Positions 58,419-64,000 of a stretch of DNA of 64,000 nucleotides are shown piece after piece. The stretch's first letter is position 1, and every line of letters begins with the position of its first letter. The position numbers and the translations under genes were made by a program. This DNA is from Chroococcidiopsis thermalis PCC 7203 (GTDB taxonomy: Bacteria; Cyanobacteriota; Cyanobacteriia; Cyanobacteriales; Chroococcidiopsidaceae). The notes below the pieces were generated by a model. That model was not told the origin of the DNA, searched no databases, and was given only the letters and a program-made list of their open reading frames with translations. The DNA lies in contig NC_019695.1 of the NCBI RefSeq assembly GCF_000317125.1, positions 2,964,336-3,028,335 of the forward strand, read 5' to 3'.

Positions 58419-58442
58419 AACTTACTAATTAATTAGTAAGTT
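58419..58442. promoter_or_regulatory. 24-bp perfect palindrome upstream of the Rieske oxygenase
   Basis: Arms AACTTACTAATT / AATTAGTAAGTT without a spacer, 21 bp before the oxygenase start. Length and symmetry suit a TetR-family operator, and a TetR gene is 0.9 kb away. Confidence 0.65.
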
Positions 58443-58463
58443 ATTTTCAAGGCAGTTTGCATC

Positions 58464-59447
58464 ATGCTACAAGGCGCACCCTGGCTGCTAGCGCACCGTT
58501 CTATGCTCAAGCCGAATCAGCCGATGAAGGTGTCGCTTTACGGTAAAGACTACGTACTTTGGCAGGATAGTACGGGTAACATTTGTTGCTTGCCGAATGC
58601 ATGTCCGCACATGGGTGCAATGTTATCGGAAGGGTGGTGCGTGAAAAAATCTGATGGTAGTAGCGCGATCGCATGTCCGTTTCATGCCTTAGAATTTGAT
58701 AATACTGGCTGTACGGTTTTACCAGGTACTAACAAACCGACTAAATCTTTATTACAACCGTTAGAATTAATCGTACAAGGCGATTTTATTTGGTCTTACG
58801 GTGGATTTGAGCCTATAATCCCAATTCCGACAATTTTAAACGAAATTGCAGCAGAGTATGAATTTGTCGGTTACACGGGCGATCGCAGTATTAAGACCAA
58901 CTTTCTCAGTCTACTGCTAAATATGCACGACTACAACCACCAAAACGGCACTCATCGATCGCTATTTGAAATTGAGGAAGTTCAACTGAAGCAGTTTATT
59001 GACGATGGATTGCATTCCCATGCCTACATTGCACAACTGCGAAAAAAACCAAATCTACAAGATATTCTCAAAAACCCTGGACTCTTGGCAATGCCTCAAG
59101 TATTAGAAGCTCATTTAGAAAACTTCTTTCCATTCATGGGCATGGTACACGGCGAGAGTCCACTTTTAAGCTTAAAAGAATGCCATTTTTACCTTCCCGA
59201 ATCAGAAACTCACTCTCGCGTCTACGTTCTGATGTTCGTGAAAGCACATCACCCGATTGCTCATTTAATTAAACGAAACCTCTTGCGACTAGTAGAAGTC
59301 GTCATCGAGCAAGATGCAGATATCTTAAGTAAACTTTATACCAACACACCTCAACACATTAAACTCAATAACGAGGTGGGTATGGATTGGGTGCGGCGCA
59401 ACTATGCTAACTTTCCAGCAATTGTAGAGCCAGATTTTTCTCGATAA
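58464..59447 (+). CDS. Rieske non-haem iron oxygenase
   Basis: A 327-residue aromatic-ring-hydroxylating-type oxygenase. The Rieske 2Fe-2S ligands are Cys47-Pro-His49 and Cys71-x2-His74. The mononuclear iron motif appears as Asp-x2-His-x4-His in MHDYNHQNGTHR (about 153-164). C-terminal substrate domain spans about 170-320. Substrate unknown; a reductase gene is not adjacent. The palindrome just upstream suggests repression by a TetR protein. Confidence 0.85.
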   Translation: MLQGAPWLLAHRSMLKPNQPMKVSLYGKDYVLWQDSTGNICCLPNACPHMGAMLSEGWCVKKSDGSSAIACPFHALEFDNTGCTVLPGTNKPTKSLLQPLELIVQGDFIWSYGGFEPIIPIPTILNEIAAEYEFVGYTGDRSIKTNFLSLLLNMHDYNHQNGTHRSLFEIEEVQLKQFIDDGLHSHAYIAQLRKKPNLQDILKNPGLLAMPQVLEAHLENFFPFMGMVHGESPLLSLKECHFYLPESETHSRVYVLMFVKAHHPIAHLIKRNLLRLVEVVIEQDADILSKLYTNTPQHIKLNNEVGMDWVRRNYANFPAIVEPDFSR

Positions 59448-59500
59448 CAGTATGCACGTTGCTTTAAAAAATACTGTATCAAGACATACTATTTGTCAAA

Positions 59501-59635
59501 TTATTTGACTGATTCTTCAGAAGTTTCAATAACTGCTAAGCAGAATTGAGAAACAGCCATAATTCCGAAAACAGAAGCCAAATAAGCAGCAGCTAGGAAT
59601 ATAAGTGCGTTTTCAAAAGGAATGTAGGAAGTCAT
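59501..59635 (-). CDS. 44-residue single-helix membrane protein
   Basis: The reading frame MTSYIPFENALIFLAAAYLA-SVFGIMAVSQFCLAVIE has one long hydrophobic helix (residues about 9-36) and a polar, acidic tail. A GAGGAG ribosome-binding site lies at good distance from the ATG. Its size and shape resemble small thylakoid or plasma-membrane subunits, but it matches none I know. A set of phased TTCAC repeats lies upstream, suggesting regulated expression. Confidence 0.6.
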   Translation of the reverse strand: MTSYIPFENALIFLAAAYLASVFGIMAVSQFCLAVIETSEESVK

Positions 59636-59683
59636 GGTGTGAATCTCCTCTGTTACTGATTAATTTTGAAGTTAAACCAAAAT

Positions 59684-59752
59684 GGTGAATAGTTTGTGAA
59701 GAAAGCAGAAATCTTTGGTGAATAGTTTGTGAAAATGTGAAGAATTGGTGAC
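59684..59752 (-). promoter_or_regulatory. Helically phased TTCAC repeats
   Basis: On the minus strand, six TTCAC/GTCAC pentamers occur within 69 nt at successive spacings of 11, 8, 11, 22 and 11. They include two identical 18-bp copies (TTCACAAACTATTCACCA-type) 33 bp apart. This phasing is typical of tandem binding by OmpR/PhoB-class regulators. Confidence 0.6.
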
Positions 59753-59833
59753 GTGGATTAAATTGCGATCGCCAAATTCTCTTGAATTTTACAACAGGAC
59801 AACACACCTTGATTCCGCAAACGCATAATCAAT

Positions 59834-60601
59834 TTAAGGATCGAGAAACTCTTCCACATTTCCACCCGTATCGCGTTCCCAATCAATATCAGGCATTCGC
59901 TCAAAGGCTTCCCGCAACGAAGTCTCCCACTGCTTGCGAATTTTAGTGAGATATGGCGCACCCAACCGCAACCGCAAATCGTGTTGGACTTTGAAAGAGT
60001 CCTTTTCATACACCACTAAATTAATTGGCGGTCCCACAGAAATATTAGACTTCATCGTAGAGTCAATCGACAACAACGCACACTTAGCTGCTGCTTCCAA
60101 TGTCGTGTTAAAATCCAGTATGCGGTCTAGAATGGGTTTCCCGTACTTAGTCTCGCCGACTTGCATAAATGGAGTTTCTGAAGTGGCATGAATGCAGTTG
60201 CCTTGACTGTAAATCATGTATAGTTCTGGCGGTTGTCCCTGAATTTGTCCCCCCAAAAGCAGAGTACATTGGACATCGATACCATCTTGCTTCAGCCATA
60301 CCCGGTCTTGTTCTTGAATCTGCCGAATTTTAGCTCCAATGTAGCGGGCGACATCGTAGAGTGTTGGCAGGGTATGTAAATTAGCCTCTTCTGGAATTCT
60401 AATATCTCTATGCATCTGCGCGATCGCGCCTTGCGTCACCGAAAGATTTCCTGCCGTACAGAGCAGAATGACCCGTTCTCCTGGCTGGGAAAAATCAAAT
60501 AGCTTTTGATATGTAGATACGTAGTCTACCCCGGCATTCGTGCGCGAGTCCGCCGCCATAACTAAACCGTGTTTGGTAATGATGCCCAGGCAGTAAGTCA
60601 C
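59834..60601 (-). CDS. Anbu-type proteasome-like peptidase
   Basis: A 255-residue member of the bacterial proteasome homologue (Anbu) family. The N-terminus MTYCLGIITKHGLVMAADSRTNAG provides Thr2 as expected nucleophile and the AADSR segment. The rest follows the Ntn-hydrolase pattern (ILLCTAGNLSVTQGAIA, VQCTLLLGGQIQ, ALLSIDSTMKSNISVGPPINLVVY). Commonly linked to transglutaminase-like and ATP-grasp genes, which are not seen here. Role in stress or nitrogen-related peptide degradation is proposed for the family. Confidence 0.88.
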   Translation of the reverse strand: MTYCLGIITKHGLVMAADSRTNAGVDYVSTYQKLFDFSQPGERVILLCTAGNLSVTQGAIAQMHRDIRIPEEANLHTLPTLYDVARYIGAKIRQIQEQDRVWLKQDGIDVQCTLLLGGQIQGQPPELYMIYSQGNCIHATSETPFMQVGETKYGKPILDRILDFNTTLEAAAKCALLSIDSTMKSNISVGPPINLVVYEKDSFKVQHDLRLRLGAPYLTKIRKQWETSLREAFERMPDIDWERDTGGNVEEFLDP

Positions 60602-60649
60602 AATAGTTTTGGGTCATTTTTGACTATAAAATTTTACAGTAATTGTAAG

Positions 60650-60945
<296 letters not shown>

Positions 60946-61016
60946 TAACTTAGTGTACTGCATTACCAAACAAAGTCTGGTTGAATTAGATAGAACATTC
61001 TAATTGAGTCAGGGCT

Positions 61017-61559
61017 ATGACTGAAACTACTGTCAAGGCAGAAGTAAAAGCGCCGCTGCGTCCGGTGAGTAAAGAAGGGCTAGAGAAATTAGCGGTGACT
61101 GCTAAGGCAAATCCTAATGTTGTCAAGTCCTTGAAGGTGAAGACGGTTTGTGAAGGACAATTTCGCAATTTAACCTACGTTCGAGACTTACCAGAACACG
61201 TTATTGACGAACCTCCCACCCTGCTAGGGCAAGACACAGCACCCAATCCATCAGAAGCAATGCTAGCCTGTCTGGGTTCGTGCTTATCAGTGGGTATTCA
61301 TGCTAACGCAGTCATGCGGGGAATTACGCTCACAAAACTAGAACTGGAACTAGAAGGTGACATCAATATCACGGGTGTCTGGGGAATTGGTGACTTAGCA
61401 GAGAAGCGGTTGGGATTCACCGATGTCCGCGTCAAAGTGGATTTAGAAGGAGATGCTAGCAAAGAGGAACTAGAAGATCTAGTGGCTCATGCAAATTTTT
61501 GGTCGCCAGTTGCCAACACATTTCGCTTACCCGTAAATGTAGATGTTGCTCTTAAGTGA
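61017..61559 (+). CDS. OsmC family peroxide-reducing protein
   Basis: A 180-residue OsmC/Ohr-fold protein. AMLACLGSCLSVGIHANAVMRG holds two Cys separated by three residues, unlike the widely spaced pair of classic OsmC; the second redox Cys at the usual N-terminal position appears at TVCEGQFRN. It may reduce organic hydroperoxides. Overlaps no gene; upstream is repeat DNA. Confidence 0.82.
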   Translation: MTETTVKAEVKAPLRPVSKEGLEKLAVTAKANPNVVKSLKVKTVCEGQFRNLTYVRDLPEHVIDEPPTLLGQDTAPNPSEAMLACLGSCLSVGIHANAVMRGITLTKLELELEGDINITGVWGIGDLAEKRLGFTDVRVKVDLEGDASKEELEDLVAHANFWSPVANTFRLPVNVDVALK

Positions 61560-61603
61560 GCAGTAGAACACAGAGGACAGTCACAGAGGTAGCAGATATT
61601 TGT

Positions 61604-61637
61604 GTAGAGATGCATACGTAAGTTATTGCGTCTCTAC
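61604..61637. repeat. Imperfect palindromic repeat GTAGAGA...TCTCTAC
   Basis: Outer arms GTAGAGATGC / GCGTCTCTAC flank a variable centre. It belongs to the same family as the 30-bp palindrome inside dndD. Confidence 0.65.
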
Positions 61638-61757
61638 TCTGAATTGAGCGCAAATTGATACTGAGAAGACAGACTTGCCAATCTCAGCAAGTCATAATGT
61701 TAAGAAATTTAAATATACATGAGTTTGTGTTGTCGCTCAGGAATTCTAGTATCTAGT

Positions 61758-62912
61758 ATGCAAGCAGTTTCAAATCTATCCGATCGCGCAGTAGCAAAGA
61801 CGCAAGCACCCGAAACCATGCTGGCAGAATTGCATAAAGCGATCGCGACCCAATTAGCACCGCAAGTTGCAGACATCGATCTCAAAGGACAATATCCCCG
61901 TGACTTCATGCACCTAGTAGGGGAATTGGGTGGTTATCGGCAGGCGGTTGCGGTAGAATATGGCGGTGCTGGCAACGGCTTAAAAGCAGCAGTCCAAGCG
62001 ATCGAAGCTATATCCCAAGAGTGCTTGTGTACTGGGTTTATGACTTGGTGTCAGATAGCCTGCACCTGGTACATGCAGAATAGTGACAATACCTACCTCA
62101 AACAGCACCTTCTCCCCTTAGTCGCTACAGGTAAAGTTTTAGGTGGCACGGGTTTATCCAACCCAATGAAACACTTTGCTGGAATTGAGAAAATCGCTTT
62201 GGTTGCCGAACGTCAACCTAGAGGTTACGTACTCAACGGGATGCTACCTTGGGTTTCCAACTTAGGTGCAGGACATCACTTTGGCATTGCTGCAAGACTA
62301 GCAGATAGCGATGACTACCTCATGGCGATCGTTTCCGACGAACTCACAGGACTGACTCTGCGTTGCAACGCCCATTTCATCGCCTTAGAGGGTAGCAATA
62401 CCTACAGCTGCATCTTCCGCGATGTCTTCGTACCAGATGAATTAATTCTCGCCGCCCCCTGCGAAGAATACGTCAATCGTATCCGTCCTGGGTTTATCTT
62501 GACGCAAGTTGGCATGGGCTTAGGTCTAGTAGCTAGTTGCATCCAAATTATGGAACGGGCAAATCAACGCTACGGACACGTCAACTGCTTTCTAGACGAC
62601 CAAGTAGAAGACCTAGCTGCTAGTCTAGCAACGACCCGCGAGAAAACCTACGCGATCGCCACCCAGATGAGCCAACAAGGATGCGATCGCCCCTTACTAA
62701 AACAAATCATTCAAGCCCGAATTGATGCCTCAGAACTCTCCCTACGGGCAGCAAACGCCGCCATGCTACATGTAGGCGCAAGAGGCTACTTACACGGTGG
62801 AATAGCCGAAAGAAAACTACGCGAATCATACTTCGTCGCGATCGTCACCCCAGCATTAAAACAGTTGAAAAAAATGTTACACGACATGGAGAAGTCAAAA
62901 GTTAAAAGTTAA
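61758..62912 (+). CDS. Acyl-CoA dehydrogenase family flavoprotein
   Basis: 384 residues from ATG 61758 (frame open from 61719). N-terminal helical domain, beta domain (GKVLGGTGLSNPMKHFAGIEK, then GYVLNGMLPWVSNLGAGHHF) and C-terminal four-helix domain with RPGFILTQVGMGLGL and ARGYLHGGIAERKLRESYF. Catalytic Glu of true dehydrogenases is not evident at the usual site, so it may be an FMN monooxygenase-like member as in sulfonate or sulfur-compound use. The adjacent ABC substrate-binding gene supports a nutrient-uptake context. Confidence 0.8.
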   Translation: MQAVSNLSDRAVAKTQAPETMLAELHKAIATQLAPQVADIDLKGQYPRDFMHLVGELGGYRQAVAVEYGGAGNGLKAAVQAIEAISQECLCTGFMTWCQIACTWYMQNSDNTYLKQHLLPLVATGKVLGGTGLSNPMKHFAGIEKIALVAERQPRGYVLNGMLPWVSNLGAGHHFGIAARLADSDDYLMAIVSDELTGLTLRCNAHFIALEGSNTYSCIFRDVFVPDELILAAPCEEYVNRIRPGFILTQVGMGLGLVASCIQIMERANQRYGHVNCFLDDQVEDLAASLATTREKTYAIATQMSQQGCDRPLLKQIIQARIDASELSLRAANAAMLHVGARGYLHGGIAERKLRESYFVAIVTPALKQLKKMLHDMEKSKVKS

Positions 62913-62914
62913 AA

Positions 62915-63080
62915 GTCAAAAAATAGGAGACAAGGGAGAAGGGGGAGACAAGGGAGAGGGGGGAGACAAGGGAGAGGGGGGAGACAAGGGAGAGGGGGGA
63001 GACAAGGGAGACAAGGAAGATAATAACCGTCAACCGTCAACTAACAACTAATAACCAACAACCAACAACCAACAACAAAA
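62915..63080. repeat. GGAGACAAGGGAGAGGG repeat array
   Basis: 17- to 18-bp GGGGGAGACAAGGGAGA units (62930-63020), then AACAACC/AACCAACAACC units to 63075. Confidence 0.85.
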
Positions 63081-63084
63081 AATT

Positions 63085-64000
63085 ATGATGGCTCTACTAG
63101 AGTCTTTTAGCTATTTAGATACGATAACTTCGTTAAGCTCCGCTAACGCTAACTGTCCTTGTGGTGGTTCGCACATCGCTGCAGATCATCAAAAATTTCT
63201 AGAAGGAATGCCCCAAGATCCAGCAGATTTGGTGGACGACCTGTGTAAAATGGGACACTACTCAGGAGAAACTTTAGAGTTTGCACGGGGATTAACTCAA
63301 GCCGAAATCAGAAAGACTCTGGTACTCCAGATGCTCGATCGCGCCGAACCAGGACAACGCCAGATCTGCTACGATTTGATCCAGCTTGCCGGAGGATTAG
63401 AAGAGGCTTTTGCGGCTGCCTTTGGCGATCGCTCAACCCAGTTTTTTAACGATGCACTCCGTCTAAGCAAGTTTCGCCGCCGCGATTTTTTAATTAAAGT
63501 TGCCGCCGCCGCCGCAGTTGTCACGGCTGCAAGTTGCGTCAGTAACAATAACTCGCAAGCACCAAACGCAACTTCTACAAATGCCGCAGCTACGAGTAAG
63601 TTAGAAAAAACCGATTTAACAATTGGTTTTATTCCCATCGCCTGTTCGATTCCCATCGTTGCCGCCGAACCGCTGGGATTTTTTAAAAAACATGGGTTAA
63701 ACGTAACGCTGAAGAAAATGCCAAACTGGGCAGCAGTAAGAGAATCTGCGATCGCCGGCGAACTCGATGCATATCATATGCTGTCTCCGATGCCAATTGC
63801 GATGACTTTGGGTTTGGGTTCTTCTGCCTTCCCGATTCGACTTGCCAGTATTGAAAATATTAACGGACAATCGATCGCAGTTGCCAGCAAACATCAAGAT
63901 AAAGTCAAAACTGCGGCAGATTTTAAAGGCATGACTATCGGGTTGCCTTTTCCCTACTCGATGCATAATTTGTTACTGCGCTACTACCTCGCATCGGGGG
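63085..64000 (+). CDS. ABC transporter substrate-binding protein with N-terminal extension (right edge)
   Basis: The gene runs off the right edge; 305 residues are visible. Residues about 1-130 are a non-secretory-looking extension with NCPCGGSH (about 23-30) and helical stretches. A twin-arginine/lipobox signal then begins at about 131: RRRDFLIKVAAAAAVVTAASC. After it comes an NMT1/NrtA/SsuA-type periplasmic domain (TIGFIPIACSIPIVAAEPLGFF, then VRESAIAGELDAYHMLSPMPIA). Likely ligand: nitrate, bicarbonate, sulfonate or a thiamine-precursor-like compound. A long pre-signal extension is unusual for a lipoprotein and would need cytoplasmic removal or co-secretion. Confidence 0.8.
   Translation, partial: MMALLESFSYLDTITSLSSANANCPCGGSHIAADHQKFLEGMPQDPADLVDDLCKMGHYSGETLEFARGLTQAEIRKTLVLQMLDRAEPGQRQICYDLIQLAGGLEEAFAAAFGDRSTQFFNDALRLSKFRRRDFLIKVAAAAAVVTAASCVSNNNSQAPNATSTNAAATSKLEKTDLTIGFIPIACSIPIVAAEPLGFFKKHGLNVTLKKMPNWAAVRESAIAGELDAYHMLSPMPIAMTLGLGSSAFPIRLASIENINGQSIAVASKHQDKVKTAADFKGMTIGLPFPYSMHNLLLRYYLASG

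Overview
The window is a piece of a cyanobacterial chromosome. The octamer GCGATCGC (HIP1) is frequent across most of it, and several genes are diagnostic of cyanobacteria: phycocyanobilin:ferredoxin oxidoreductase (pcyA), the photosystem II assembly lipoprotein Psb27, the clpR-clpP3 pair and the DUF3038-DUF4335 pair. Intergenic spaces are full of short tandem repeats (GTCAAAA, TTACCAA, GGGACAAGG and GAGGGAGCT types), as in filamentous and Chroococcidiopsis-like cyanobacteria. I cannot assign a genus. No rRNA, tRNA or CRISPR array was recognised.

Layout. 0-14.5 kb is mostly housekeeping: the 3' part of lnt, Uma2, DUF4335/DUF3038, apt, a decayed DUF433/DUF5615 toxin-antitoxin pair, pcyA, maf, psb27, a glycosyl-hydrolase-like protein, mutY, a secreted barrel-like protein and several small conserved proteins. 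14.9-29.2 kb is a DNA phosphorothioation (Dnd) island. dndC-dndD-dndE and a Dnd-associated methyltransferase run rightwards, and dndB runs divergently. To the left lie a GIY-YIG-like protein overlapping a second DGQHR protein, a Dnd-associated protein 4 homologue, two Uma2 nucleases, a zinc-hook SMC-like ATPase and an unrecognised 57-residue ORF. No dndFGH restriction genes are visible, so the left half is a candidate alternative effector module. About 5.2 kb in its middle (17844-23002) has no GCGATCGC, which suggests later acquisition.

29.4-44 kb holds a TetR regulator fused to a degenerate tyrosine-recombinase-like domain, divergent from desC with two shared operator-like sites; an enolase-superfamily epimerase overlapping a DUF1611 protein; a CHASE4-PAS-GGDEF-EAL protein; two secreted-like repetitive proteins; and a hybrid response regulator plus a three-PAS histidine kinase. 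44-56 kb is again core metabolism: malic enzyme with ACT domain, argG, carB, gpmA, a MoaD-like protein, clpP3-clpR and a VWA protein. 56.3-58.1 kb is a compact leftward array, parD-parE-tetR-hicA-hicB. 58.1-64 kb holds a Rieske oxygenase behind a 24-bp palindrome, a 44-residue membrane protein behind helically phased TTCAC repeats, an Anbu-type peptidase, OsmC, an acyl-CoA dehydrogenase-like protein and the start of an ABC substrate-binding protein.

A recurring theme is intergenic repeat DNA inside conserved coding sequences. carB, the histidine kinase, two linkers of the response regulator, dndD (a 30-bp palindrome read in frame) and probably the last membrane helix of lnt all carry such segments without losing the frame.
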